Shown here: positions 1 through 7,721 of the stretch, piece after piece
Numbering within the stretch: position 1 is the first letter of the stretch
Layout: every line of letters begins with the position of its first letter
DNA from: VFJZ01 sp038321545
GTDB lineage: Bacteria; Actinomycetota; Thermoleophilia; Gaiellales; F1-60-MAGs149
DNA: 29,985 nt
Reading direction: 5' to 3'
Assembly: GCA_038321545.1 (NCBI GenBank)
Contig: JBBQFB010000018.1
Coordinates: 1 to 29,985 of the forward strand
Program-made: the position numbers and the translations under genes
Notes under the pieces: model-generated
The model's input: only the letters and a program-made list of their open reading frames with translations
Databases searched by the model: none
Told to the model about the DNA's origin: nothing

Positions 1-155
1 CTTCGGCACGCCGTGCCGAAGGGCAGGCCGGCGGCGTACGACCGCGCGATCGCACGGGCCGTCTCGGGCAGCTGCAGCGCGAGCTGCGACTCGTGCCGCC
101 GCCGCGCACCGAACCGGCGATCGAGCGCCGAGCCGACCAGCGATCGCGCCGGCAC
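1..155 (-). CDS. tadB: TadB-like pilus assembly membrane protein, 5' part only
   Basis: This is the start of the next gene of the pilus operon, cut by the window edge. Reading from a GTG at 155 gives about 51 residues, including ESQLALQLPETARAIARS and AAGLPFGTA. That resembles the opening of the T2SSF domain of TadB/TadC inner-membrane platform proteins (QLPDAL...ARALRAG). The proposed GTG lies directly after the TAG stop of cpaF, in the same frame and with no spacer. Translation would therefore depend on reinitiation at the cpaF stop. The N-terminal membrane helix that often precedes T2SSF in TadB is absent from the visible part. Gene order cpaF then tadB is normal for Tad loci. The exact start is uncertain. 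Confidence 0.6.
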   Translation of the reverse strand, partial: MPARSLVGSALDRRFGARRRHESQLALQLPETARAIARSYAAGLPFGTACR

Positions 156-1124
156 CTAGTCCGCCCCACGCTCGGCGGCGCGGGCCGAGACGGCGTCGAC
201 GCCCGCGACGCGCCAGCCGTCGCCGGCGGGCTGGACGGCGGCGATCTCCGACACGACGCGGCGCCCGTCGGCCCGGCGGTCGACGTGCACGACGACGTGG
301 ACGGCGGTGGCAATGCTCTCGCGGATCGCGCCGTGCGGCAGGTCGACGCCGGCCATCAGCGCCATCGTCTCGAGACGACGCAACGCGTCGGCGGGGCCGT
401 TGGCATGCACGGTGGCCAACGACCCGTCGTGGCCGGTGTTGAGGGCGAGCAGCAAGTCGAGCGCCTCGCCGCCCCGCACCTCGCCGACGACGAGCCGGTC
501 GGGACGCATCCGCAATGCGTTCCGGACGAGCGCGCGGACGTCGATCGCTCCCCGCCCTTCGACGCTGGCCGGACGCGCCTCGAGCCGGGCGATGTGCGGG
601 ATCGGCAGCGCCAGCTCGGCGGCGTCCTCCACGGAGACGATCCGCTCGGCCGGATCGATCAATCCGACGATGGCGGCGAGCAGCGTCGTCTTGCCGGACG
701 ACGTCCCGCCGGAGATCAAGATGTTGAGGCGCGCGTCGACGACCGCGCGCAGCGCGGCGGCCTGGTCGGGGTGCAGCGAGCCGAGCTGCAGCAGGTCGTC
801 GATCGTGAGCCGCCGGACGCCGAACCGGCGGATCGTCAGCAACGGGCCGTCGACGGCGAGCGGCGGCAGCACGGCGTTCAGCCGCGAGCCGTCGGGAAGC
901 CGGGCGTCGACCAGCGGCGTGGCGTCGTCGATCCGCCGCCCGCACAGCCCGACGAGGCGCACGACCGTCTGGCGGAGCTCGGCGGCGTCGCGGAATGCCA
1001 CGTCGGCGCGCTGCAGTCGTCCGCCGACCTCGGCGTACACGGCGTCGGGCCCGTTCACGAGGATCTCGGTCACGCGAGGGTCGTCGAACAGCGGCGCGAG
1101 CGGCCCGTGCACCAGTGCGCTCAC
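156..1124 (-). CDS. cpaF: CpaF/TadA secretion ATPase of the Flp/Tad pilus
   Basis: This 322-residue protein is the hexameric cytoplasmic ATPase that powers Flp pilus assembly (PilT/VirB11 superfamily). Visible motifs are Walker A GGTSSGKT at residues 139-146, the Asp box VEDAAEL at 165-171, Walker B RLVVGEVRG at 210-218 and the His box GHDGSLATVHA at 231-241. The full catalytic core is therefore intact. The N-terminal LFDDPRVTEILVNG segment is typical of CpaF. At 322 residues it is shorter than most CpaF proteins (roughly 400-550), because the extra N-terminal domain is missing. The GTG start at 1124 overlaps the upstream cpaE stop by 4 nt (GTGA), which supports it and implies translational coupling. 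A longer reading in this frame runs back through cpaE and is spurious. Confidence 0.95.
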   Translation of the reverse strand: MSALVHGPLAPLFDDPRVTEILVNGPDAVYAEVGGRLQRADVAFRDAAELRQTVVRLVGLCGRRIDDATPLVDARLPDGSRLNAVLPPLAVDGPLLTIRRFGVRRLTIDDLLQLGSLHPDQAAALRAVVDARLNILISGGTSSGKTTLLAAIVGLIDPAERIVSVEDAAELALPIPHIARLEARPASVEGRGAIDVRALVRNALRMRPDRLVVGEVRGGEALDLLLALNTGHDGSLATVHANGPADALRRLETMALMAGVDLPHGAIRESIATAVHVVVHVDRRADGRRVVSEIAAVQPAGDGWRVAGVDAVSARAAERGAD

Positions 1125-2134
1125 GACGCGTCCCGCAGGAGAGCGTCGAGGGTGCGCTCCGATCCGGAACCGGCGTCCGCGCCCGCTCCCCGGAGCGGCA
1201 GCCGCGCGGCGACCTTGAACCCGTGCGCGGCGGTGGCGAGCCGGATGGTCATCTCGTCGCGCAGACGTGTCCCCGTCAGGCACACACGCACCGGGCACCG
1301 CCCACCGACAAGTCCCTCCAGGAACGCCGCGTGCTCGGCGGCGGCGGCGAGCTGCTGCGCGGCGGGTCGTGCGACCACGACCACGAGCGTCGCCTCGCCG
1401 ACCAGCTCGAGCGGCGGGCCAGCGCCGCGCCCGATGTCGGCGACCACCGTCGTGCAGGCGGCACGAGCCGCGCGCGCCAGGTCGGTGCAGACGCCTTCCC
1501 GGACGAGCCACGCGAGGTCGGGTCGCCTCGGGGCCGCCACCAGCTGCGCGAACCCGGCGTTCTTCGCGAGCCGTTCCCAGGCGCGGCGGCCGCTGGCCTG
1601 CCCCGACAGTCCGGGCTCGCTGCGATCCTCGCCCACCCCGGCCCGCCGGGCCAGGTCGCCGCCGGCGAGATCGAGGTCGAGCAGCCCGACCGGCGCCGTC
1701 GCAGCCTTCGCCAGGGCGAGCGCGACCGTCGTCGCTCCCGCTCCGCCGGTCGCGCCCGTGACCACGATCAGGCGTCCCGGCGTGGCAGCATCGGGCACCG
1801 CGATGCGGAAGCCCGCCGCATCGCGCACCGCGCCGACCAGCCCGAAGGCGTCGAGCGGCTGACGGACGACGGCACCGCGGGCTCCGGCCCGCATCGCGTC
1901 GGACACCGACGCGAGCGACGGCTCGTCCAGCAGCACGACGCACGGCCGCCGCGACGCGCGACAGCGGTCGAGCGCCGAGGACACCGCGTCGTCGGCCGCG
2001 ATCACCACGTCGACGAGCTCGAGATCGCCGGCCGACGTCAGAGTGAGGTCGAAGGCCGGCGCGAGGGCGGCCGCGATCGTCTCGCGCAACGTCGCGTCGC
2101 CGCCCTCGATGGCGACCATCACCGGGCGGGTCAT
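1121..2134 (-). CDS. cpaE: CpaE/TadZ-like pilus localisation ATPase
   Basis: This 337-residue protein fits the CpaE/TadZ family, which places the Tad machine at its site on the membrane. Residues 1-110 look like a degenerate receiver domain. A ParA/MinD-like domain follows, with a nucleotide loop GATGGAGATT at 127-136 and LLDLDLAGGDL at 151-161. Compared with the MinD loop GKGGVGKTT, both the signature lysine and the P-loop lysine are replaced (Thr and Ala). Ala at the second position is common in CpaE/TadZ; loss of the first is a further divergence. The ATG at 2134 overlaps the cpaB stop (ATGA), and the end overlaps cpaF (GTGA). The family call rests on this fold plus the position between cpaB and cpaF. 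Confidence 0.85.
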   Translation of the reverse strand: MTRPVMVAIEGGDATLRETIAAALAPAFDLTLTSAGDLELVDVVIAADDAVSSALDRCRASRRPCVVLLDEPSLASVSDAMRAGARGAVVRQPLDAFGLVGAVRDAAGFRIAVPDAATPGRLIVVTGATGGAGATTVALALAKAATAPVGLLDLDLAGGDLARRAGVGEDRSEPGLSGQASGRRAWERLAKNAGFAQLVAAPRRPDLAWLVREGVCTDLARAARAACTTVVADIGRGAGPPLELVGEATLVVVVARPAAQQLAAAAEHAAFLEGLVGGRCPVRVCLTGTRLRDEMTIRLATAAHGFKVAARLPLRGAGADAGSGSERTLDALLRDAS

Positions 2135-2721
2135 CCGTCGTCGCCGCGGGCGAGCAGCCGGACGCCGGCACCGCCGGCCTGCGCGTCGGCGACGCTCTCG
2201 GCGAGACGCGCCGGGAGGCGGAGGGCGACCGCCCACGCGCCGTCGGACGTGCGTCGTGGTCGTGACAGCACACCGGCGCCGTCGACCGCGACGCGGGTCT
2301 CGCCCGATCCGATCACCAGATCGACCAGGGAGCCGGTGTCGAGCAGGCCCGGCAGGCCGGTGACGTCGTCGACGCGGACGCCGACCGCACGCTCGCCGGC
2401 GGCGAGCGCCGACGTGCCGGCGCCGCGCCGGAGCAGCGACGCGACGATCGGCAGACCGGCGGGAATCGCGACCGCCGGAATCCGGAATGCGACCTGGTCG
2501 GCCTCGGTCAGGACGGTGCGCGGCACCATCGCGGCCGGCACGTGAACGATGACGACCTGCGCCGGATCGACGGCCTTGCCGGCCGGGAGCGTTCGGCGCG
2601 CGACGAGCACGGCGATGCCGCCGTCGTCGCCCTCCGGCGGCGGCTGCGACGGCCAGACCGCGATCGCGATCCCACCCGCTCCGAGCACGGCCGCGGCGAG
2701 CAGCAGCGTGCGCCGGCTCAT
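2131..2721 (-). CDS. cpaB: CpaB/RcpC-like SAF-domain pilus protein
   Basis: This 196-residue protein has an N-terminal membrane anchor (residues 5-23) followed by a SAF domain. The sequence VARRTLPAGKAV...ADQVAFRIPAVAIPAGLPI is characteristic of CpaB/RcpC. In Tad systems CpaB is an exported protein tied to the pilus channel; in a Gram-positive cell it would sit outside the membrane, anchored by its N-terminus. It ends in a Flp-pilus-assembly type beta domain (residues about 90-190). The ATG at 2721 overlaps the stop of the histidine kinase gene (ATGA), and the 3' end overlaps cpaE (ATGA). The kinase, cpaB, cpaE and cpaF are thus one coupled translation unit. It is short for the family, many members being 230-300 residues. 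Confidence 0.85.
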   Translation of the reverse strand: MSRRTLLLAAAVLGAGGIAIAVWPSQPPPEGDDGGIAVLVARRTLPAGKAVDPAQVVIVHVPAAMVPRTVLTEADQVAFRIPAVAIPAGLPIVASLLRRGAGTSALAAGERAVGVRVDDVTGLPGLLDTGSLVDLVIGSGETRVAVDGAGVLSRPRRTSDGAWAVALRLPARLAESVADAQAGGAGVRLLARGDDG

Positions 2722-4010
2722 GCGTAGACCGTCCTGCGGACGCCTGCGCCGGGCAGCCGGACACGCGCGACCGTGCCGCCGCCCGGACGCGGGTCGAGCG
2801 TGAAGGTGCCTCCGTGCGCCACGACGATCTCGGACACGATCGCCAGGCCGAGGCCGGTGCCGCTGGCCGGATCACCGGTCGAGAAGGGCTCCAGCAGCCC
2901 GGCCACGCGGCCGGGCTCGATGCCGGGGCCGCGATCCTCGACGAGCAACTCGGCGTCGTCGCCAGCGACGATCGCGCGAAGCGTCACGCTCGATCCGGCA
3001 GGCGCGTGCCGCAGCGCGTTCATGGCGAGGTTCGTCAGCACCTGGACGAGACGGCCGCGATCGCCGTCGACCGCGAATCCGGCACCGTCGACGAACACGT
3101 CGACGCCCTGTTCGGCGGCCCGGTCTCCGATCCGCTCGGCGACCTCCTGGAGCAGTCCCGAGGCCTCGGACGGCTGCCAGACGAGGTTCAGGGCCCCGGC
3201 CTGCGCCCGCGACAGCGTCAGCAGGTCATCGATCAGCGTCGTGAGACGGTCGGCCTCACGGGTGATCGCCGTCAGGCGCCGCATGGTGTCGGCGTCGCCG
3301 CCGCGTCGCGCCAGGGTGAACGCGTATCCCTTGATCACGGTGACGGGCGTGCGGAGGTCGTGGGAGACCTTGGCCACGAACTCGCCCCGGGCGCGTTCCA
3401 GCACACCGAGACGCGACGCCATCCGGTCGACGTCGGATCCGAGCCGCCCGACCTCGTCGCGGCCGTCGTCGGCGGCGCGCGCGGTCAGGTCGCCGCCGGC
3501 GATGCGTCGGGCAACCCGGGCGACGCGTCCGAGCCGCCGGGCGTGCGCGGCGCCGGCCCACAGGGCGCAGCCCATCGCACCGACCAGCACGATGCACAGC
3601 GCGGTGGCCAGCCCGAGCCGCTCACGACGCTCGATCGCCCCCGTGCGAGCGATGCCGACGACCACCAGCCGGCCGTCGCCGACGGTGCGGATCGAGAACG
3701 CCCAACGACCTCGGCGCACGTCGCGCCGCCACGCCGGATCGGCGGCCGACGCCCAGTCGCGAGCCGACGGGATGCCGCTGGCGGTCAGGGTGCCGGAGCG
3801 GCTGAGAATCGCAATGCCCGGCGTCGTCGGCGTGCCGCCGGCGCGGAGCACCGCCAACGCCAGATCGGCGCGGTCCGAGACCGCGGACGCGTGGGCCGAG
3901 TCGGCGAGGTCGTTCACCGGGATCACGACGAATGCCCCGAAGGCCGAGGAGACCGTCACCGAGAGGACCGCGACCGCCAGCACGAGACGGTTCGGGAGCA
4001 CGCGTCGCAT
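2718..4010 (-). CDS. Sensor histidine kinase of the pilus operon
   Basis: This 430-residue membrane kinase begins with transmembrane segment 1 (residues 9-31). An extracytoplasmic sensor of about 100 residues, transmembrane segment 2 (134-155) and HAMP (156-208) follow. The HisKA domain has the phosphoacceptor His217 in FVAKVSHDLRTP. The HATPase domain has N-box VLTNLAMNALRHAP (324-337), G1 VEDRGPGIE (357-365) and G2 GTGLGLAI (384-391). All catalytic boxes are intact. The ATG at 4010 shares one base with the stop of the preceding response regulator (TGATG). The reading frame extends far upstream but that part is antisense or out-of-frame shadow of the regulator gene. Operon position suggests it senses an envelope signal and controls pilus genes; the signal cannot be read from sequence. 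Confidence 0.93.
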   Translation of the reverse strand: MRRVLPNRLVLAVAVLSVTVSSAFGAFVVIPVNDLADSAHASAVSDRADLALAVLRAGGTPTTPGIAILSRSGTLTASGIPSARDWASAADPAWRRDVRRGRWAFSIRTVGDGRLVVVGIARTGAIERRERLGLATALCIVLVGAMGCALWAGAAHARRLGRVARVARRIAGGDLTARAADDGRDEVGRLGSDVDRMASRLGVLERARGEFVAKVSHDLRTPVTVIKGYAFTLARRGGDADTMRRLTAITREADRLTTLIDDLLTLSRAQAGALNLVWQPSEASGLLQEVAERIGDRAAEQGVDVFVDGAGFAVDGDRGRLVQVLTNLAMNALRHAPAGSSVTLRAIVAGDDAELLVEDRGPGIEPGRVAGLLEPFSTGDPASGTGLGLAIVSEIVVAHGGTFTLDPRPGGGTVARVRLPGAGVRRTVYA

Positions 4011-4708
4011 CACGAGGCCGAGCCGACGAGGGCGTACCCGACGCCCCACCGGTTGACGATGTAACGGGTGCCCGGCAGCTCCGTCTCGATCCGGCGCCGC
4101 AGCCGTGAGGCGTGACTGTCGAGCGTGCGGGTCGTGTGGCTGTTGCGATAGCCCCAGATCCGTTCCAGGAGCTCGGCCTTCGGGATCACGCGCTCCGGGT
4201 CGCGGGCCAGCGTCGTGAGCAGCTCGAACTCCTTCGCCGGCACATGGATGGCGGCACCGCTGATGCGCACCACCCGGGCCAGCACGTCGATCTCGAGCGC
4301 GCCGAGGGCGATCGTGTCGCGCCGCGTGACGCGCCGGATCCGCTCGTGCAGCGCCGTCACCCGGGCCAGCAGCTCGGGGTACGAGAACGGTTTCGGGACA
4401 TAGTCGTCGGCTCCTCGGGCGAAGCCGCGGAGGCGATCCTGCTCCTCGGCGCGCGCGGTCAGGAGGATCACGCCGGCGCCGGGGTCGCCGGCCTCGCCGC
4501 TCCGGATGGCACGCACGACGTCGAGGCCAGAGCCGTCCGGCAGGCCGACGTCGACGAGGATGATGTCGTGGCGTTCGACCTTCAGGACGGCGAGCGCCTC
4601 GCGGACGTTGCCGACCGCCCTGACCCTGTGCTCGTCCTCGCGCAGGTTGTCGCGCAGGAAGTCGACGATGCCGGACTCGTCCTCGACGATCAGGATGTTT
4701 GCGGGCAT
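4010..4708 (-). CDS. OmpR/PhoB-family response regulator of the pilus operon
   Basis: This 232-residue regulator has a receiver domain (1-120) with the acidic pair ED at 9-10, phosphoacceptor Asp53, Thr84 and Lys106. A C-terminal winged helix follows (about 135-228), ending in the family-typical RYIVNRWGVGYALVG. The ATG at 4708 has a GAGGTGG Shine-Dalgarno about 6 nt upstream, unlike the many leaderless starts in this window. It is the first gene of the cpa operon and is partnered with the kinase that follows with a 1-base overlap. The direct repeats at 4847-4875 upstream of its promoter are a plausible autoregulatory site, because OmpR-type regulators bind direct repeats; that link is inference. 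Confidence 0.94.
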   Translation of the reverse strand: MPANILIVEDESGIVDFLRDNLREDEHRVRAVGNVREALAVLKVERHDIILVDVGLPDGSGLDVVRAIRSGEAGDPGAGVILLTARAEEQDRLRGFARGADDYVPKPFSYPELLARVTALHERIRRVTRRDTIALGALEIDVLARVVRISGAAIHVPAKEFELLTTLARDPERVIPKAELLERIWGYRNSHTTRTLDSHASRLRRRIETELPGTRYIVNRWGVGYALVGSAS

Positions 4709-4791
4709 GGCAAGGCCACCTCGGGCTGGAGGGAGAGAGGGAAGGTCGTGCTCGCCGGCCGGGCGTCGTGCCGCTCCGACCGACTGGCGCC

Positions 4792-4820
4792 ACCGTAGGA
4801 GGGCGCGAACGTGCGCGCAA
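4792..4820 (-). promoter_or_regulatory. Predicted sigma70-type promoter of the pilus operon
   Basis: Reading on the minus strand there is a -35 TTGCGC (4815-4820), a 17-nt spacer and a -10 TACGGT (4792-4797). Transcription would start near 4785, leaving a leader of about 77 nt before the regulator ATG at 4708. The -10 fits TAnnnT; the -35 matches TTGACA at four of six positions. Confidence 0.45.
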
Positions 4821-4846
4821 TCCCCTATTCCTCACTCATTCCGGTC

Positions 4847-4875
4847 CCGTGACACCCTGCGCGGCTTCCGTGACA
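4847..4875. repeat. Direct repeat CCGTGACA x2, 21-bp period, upstream of pilus operon
   Basis: Two exact copies of CCGTGACA lie at 4847-4854 and 4868-4875, exactly 21 bp apart, which is two helical turns. They sit about 27 bp upstream of the predicted -35 of the regulator-kinase-cpa operon. Flanking bases are partly conserved too. Position and phasing suit an activator site for the OmpR-type regulator encoded just downstream. The rest of the 202-nt gap 4709-4910 holds only the promoter and leader. Confidence 0.45.
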
Positions 4876-4910
4876 TCTGGTCGCGGATCGGACACGCCCG
4901 CCACGCGCGG

Positions 4911-7001
4911 CTACCCGCAGGCAGGCCCTTTCGGCTTCCCCTTGGCGGCCAGCTTCCGCGCGACGTAGGCCACCTGGCGGCCGGGCTCGCCGCCGAGGCC
5001 GGTCTTCTTCTCGACGTCCTTCGCGAGGGCCCGCAGCTGCGCCGCGGAAGCGCTGTTGCACGACAGCACCGCGTCCATCAGCCGCTCGTGGCGCACCCGC
5101 ACCGCGGTCTTGCTGCGCAGGTCGGCGTGGAACGCGTCCAGCAGGACGGCGAGATCTCCGGTCGTCAGGGCGGCCGCCGTACCGCGCATGGCGGCCGTCT
5201 TCGTCGTGGCGCGAAGCTGCGCGAGGAGGTCGATGCGGGCGGGCCTCACCGCCGCGGCCTGCGCCGCGATCGCCGCGTGCACTTCGGCCGCCGAGGTCAC
5301 GAGCCGCTTGCGCAGGAGGCGGGCGATCGCGCTGCGCGGCGTCCCCTTGGCGCGCTGCTTCAGCGCCGCGGTGGTCGCGCGCTGCGGAATCGCCATCGAC
5401 CTCACGCCCGCCGCGCGCAGCTGCTTCACCAGCTCGCGGCCGCGGCGGTCGCGCAGCGCCAGCGCATCGGCGAGCATCCCGCTGGTCGCGCGCATCGTCG
5501 CCCGGTGCAGCAAACGCCCGCGCTTGTCGGCCTTGCCGCTCGCGTTGCCGAACCGGTTCGCGGCGACCGCGAGAGCCTCCTGCAGCTCCGTGACGCGGGT
5601 CGCGGCGTCGACCAGACGGCGTCGCGCCGCGAGGATCTTCGTGCAGCCGCGACGCAGCTTGCAGCCGCGCACCTTTGCGCGCGTCATCCGCTCGGCGAAC
5701 GCTGCCCTTTGCCAGTTCGGATCCGGCGGGTCGATCTTCAGCAGCAGGCCGTTGTACATCGTGCCGAGGGTGCCCGTGGCGCAGTTGCCGAGGGACTCCT
5801 CGACCACCTTCAGGCCGACGTCCGTCAACGCGGCCGAGGCGCCGGCGCCCGTCGCGATCACCGGCGCGCCCGCCGCCGCACCGCCGAGCGTGAGCGCAGT
5901 CAGGCCGCACCCCACCGCGCCGTCGAGTGCATCGTCGGCGCCGTTCTGGGCGATCTCCGCCTTGCGTTTCGCATCGAACAGGTCGGTGACCGGCTCCGCG
6001 GCCTGCCCGACGAAGTCGTAGCTGAACCACGCCCGCACGCTCCGTGCCCGGCTCATCACGACCCGGCACTGCTGGCCGACGACGACGTCGCAGCCCTCCC
6101 AGCGCTCGAACCTGGAGGTAGCGCTCGGCAGCGCCGCGAGCACGACCGTCGCCCCCTTGACGTAGGCCTGGCTGCAGAGCGCGGCACCGACTCCGCAGCC
6201 GATGCCGCCACCCGTGATCGTGCCCCGCCCGCTGCCGACGAAGCCGACGGCGGTCGTCAGCCGGTACTCCACGGGCGGGTCGAGGGTGCCGAACACATCG
6301 AGCTGGACGGTCAGCGATTCCTCGCCGGTCTGGCCCGGGGACAAGCAGCTGACCGTTTGCGTGCCCTGGATGTGCAGGGTCTTTCGATCGGGCATAAGCG
6401 TCGGCGCCGGCAGCGGCATCCACTGGTTGGGACCGGTGCCGCTGCACGTGTTCATCCACGGCGGCGCCATGGTGTCGTCGAGCACCGAGGGTGGCCGGTC
6501 GCAGGGCGGTGGAGTGAGCGCCACCCGGATCTTGACGTCCTCGTTGGCGAAGTTGGGAGTCGTCAGGCTGATCGGTCCGGGAACGCCCGTGCCGGGGTCG
6601 CGAGGATGGCCGATCCAGACACCGATCGACTGGTTGGGCGGAAAGCTCACGGTGCGGTTCGAGGACGTGACGTGCTGCCCGCCGCACGGCCCGGTGGTGG
6701 TATCGAGATGGGTCGCCGTCACGTTGCTGGCAGCGGCGTTCACCTCCAGCACTGCGGCGCCCGAGTCGAGCCCCTCGGGCGTGCGCACGTGGCCGGCCAG
6801 GCTCTCGGTCGCGGTGATGGAGAAGTTGACCGTCTCGTCGTGCAACGACCTGGTCGCCGACAGCGACCCGGTCCAGTAGCGCTTGACGTCGGCGGTGGAG
6901 ACCGATCGCGGCACGGCCGCGCTCGCCGACGATGCCAGCGCGCACAGGGCCAGAACCACGCAGACCAGCAGCCGGGCTCCGCGTCGCCCATTTCGTCGCA
7001 T
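4911..7001 (-). CDS. Large secreted protein with an InlB-type bacterial repeat
   Basis: This 696-residue protein starts with a signal peptide: basic residues 1-10, a hydrophobic core 11-24 and likely cleavage after ASA at 28. Residues 30-250 look beta-rich with scattered cysteines and no family I recognise. Residues 258-327 match the divergent InlB B-repeat pattern (GRGTITGGGIGC, then FERWEGCD, then CRVVMSRARSVRAWF), seen in many actinobacterial surface proteins. A glycine/alanine-rich hydrophobic stretch (about 350-385) and a long Lys/Arg/Ala-rich helical C-terminus follow. There is no LPxTG motif or lipobox. The ATG at 7001 was chosen because a -10 TACGCT ends 6 nt before it and the signal peptide begins there; the frame is open further upstream but crosses the divergent nitroreductase. 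Function unknown. Confidence 0.8.
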   Translation of the reverse strand: MRRNGRRGARLLVCVVLALCALASSASAAVPRSVSTADVKRYWTGSLSATRSLHDETVNFSITATESLAGHVRTPEGLDSGAAVLEVNAAASNVTATHLDTTTGPCGGQHVTSSNRTVSFPPNQSIGVWIGHPRDPGTGVPGPISLTTPNFANEDVKIRVALTPPPCDRPPSVLDDTMAPPWMNTCSGTGPNQWMPLPAPTLMPDRKTLHIQGTQTVSCLSPGQTGEESLTVQLDVFGTLDPPVEYRLTTAVGFVGSGRGTITGGGIGCGVGAALCSQAYVKGATVVLAALPSATSRFERWEGCDVVVGQQCRVVMSRARSVRAWFSYDFVGQAAEPVTDLFDAKRKAEIAQNGADDALDGAVGCGLTALTLGGAAAGAPVIATGAGASAALTDVGLKVVEESLGNCATGTLGTMYNGLLLKIDPPDPNWQRAAFAERMTRAKVRGCKLRRGCTKILAARRRLVDAATRVTELQEALAVAANRFGNASGKADKRGRLLHRATMRATSGMLADALALRDRRGRELVKQLRAAGVRSMAIPQRATTAALKQRAKGTPRSAIARLLRKRLVTSAAEVHAAIAAQAAAVRPARIDLLAQLRATTKTAAMRGTAAALTTGDLAVLLDAFHADLRSKTAVRVRHERLMDAVLSCNSASAAQLRALAKDVEKKTGLGGEPGRQVAYVARKLAAKGKPKGPACG

Positions 7002-7007
7002 CGATCG

Positions 7008-7013
7008 AGCGTA
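7008..7013 (-). promoter_or_regulatory. -10 element, leaderless start of the secreted protein gene
   Basis: TACGCT on the minus strand ends exactly 6 nt before the ATG at 7001, so the transcript would begin at or next to the start codon. Confidence 0.5.
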
Positions 7014-7082
7014 CGCGCTGCTGGCCCCGTTTGGCGAGCGAAGTTGCCGGCCGGGCGGATCGAGCGTCGCGACGCCGCCGAG

Positions 7083-7715
7083 ATGCCCGACACTTCCCGC
7101 ACGATGCTGACTCCCGACGAGCTCCTCACCACCACCCGCGCCGTCCGCAAGCGCCTCGACTTCGACCGGCCGCTCGACCCGGCGCTGCTCGACGAGTGCC
7201 TCGAGATCGCGCTGCAGGCGCCGACGGCCTCCAACCGGCAGTCGTGGCATTTCGTGGTCGTCACCGATCCCGCGCTGAAGCAGCCGATCGGCGACTACTA
7301 CCGCAAGAGCTTCGCGGCCTACATCCGGCCGGCGGCGGCGGACGACACGGAGCGCGCCAAGATGGTGACCTCGTCCTCGTACCTGGCGGAGCGGTTCCAC
7401 GAGGTGCCGGCCCACGTGATCTTCTGCCTCCGCGGCCGCGTCGAGACGGCCAGCCACGACACGCAGGCCAGCATGTACGGCTCGATCGTGCAGGCCGCCT
7501 GGAGCTTCCAGCTCGCCGCTCGGGCCCGCGGCCTCGGCACCTGCTACACGACGCTGCACCTGCCGTACGAGCGCGAGATCGCCGAGCTGCTCGGCATCCC
7601 GTTCGACGACTACGCGCAGGTCGCGCTGGTGACCGTCGGCCACACGATCGGCACGGACTTCAAGCCGGCGCCGCGGAAGGCGCTCGACGAGGTCGTGCAC
7701 CGCGAGCGCTGGTAG
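7083..7715 (+). CDS. Nitroreductase-family FMN oxidoreductase
   Basis: This 210-residue protein belongs to the nitroreductase superfamily (FMN, NAD(P)H). The N-terminal TTRAVRKRLDFDRPLD holds the Arg-x-x-x-Arg FMN-binding start, followed by the conserved ALQAPTASNRQSWHFVVV. The C-terminal half has AAWSFQLAARARGLGTCY, then LLGIPFDD and VTVGHT, all typical. Such enzymes reduce nitro groups, quinones or enones; the substrate is not predictable. ATG 7083 is taken as the start. ATG 7104 in the same frame is possible, and neither has a clear Shine-Dalgarno or -10. The gene stands alone, divergent from the secreted protein gene and convergent with the DUF192 gene. Confidence 0.9.
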   Translation: MPDTSRTMLTPDELLTTTRAVRKRLDFDRPLDPALLDECLEIALQAPTASNRQSWHFVVVTDPALKQPIGDYYRKSFAAYIRPAAADDTERAKMVTSSSYLAERFHEVPAHVIFCLRGRVETASHDTQASMYGSIVQAAWSFQLAARARGLGTCYTTLHLPYEREIAELLGIPFDDYAQVALVTVGHTIGTDFKPAPRKALDEVVHRERW

Positions 7716-7721
7716 CGGCGC

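Noticed and set aside
1..21. Perfect inverted repeat CTTCGGCACG-C-CGTGCCGAAG at the window edge
   Set aside because: It lies inside the tadB-like coding sequence with no T-tract; most likely codon chance in GC-rich DNA.
93..1862. Long plus-strand open frame of 589 codons opposite the pilus operon
   Set aside because: It is antisense to cpaF and cpaE, Arg/Asp/Gly-rich without any domain, and typical of spurious open frames in GC-rich DNA.
4506..7082. Plus-strand open frame leading into the nitroreductase
   Set aside because: Only the part from 7083 has protein-family sequence; the rest is antisense to the regulator and the secreted protein.
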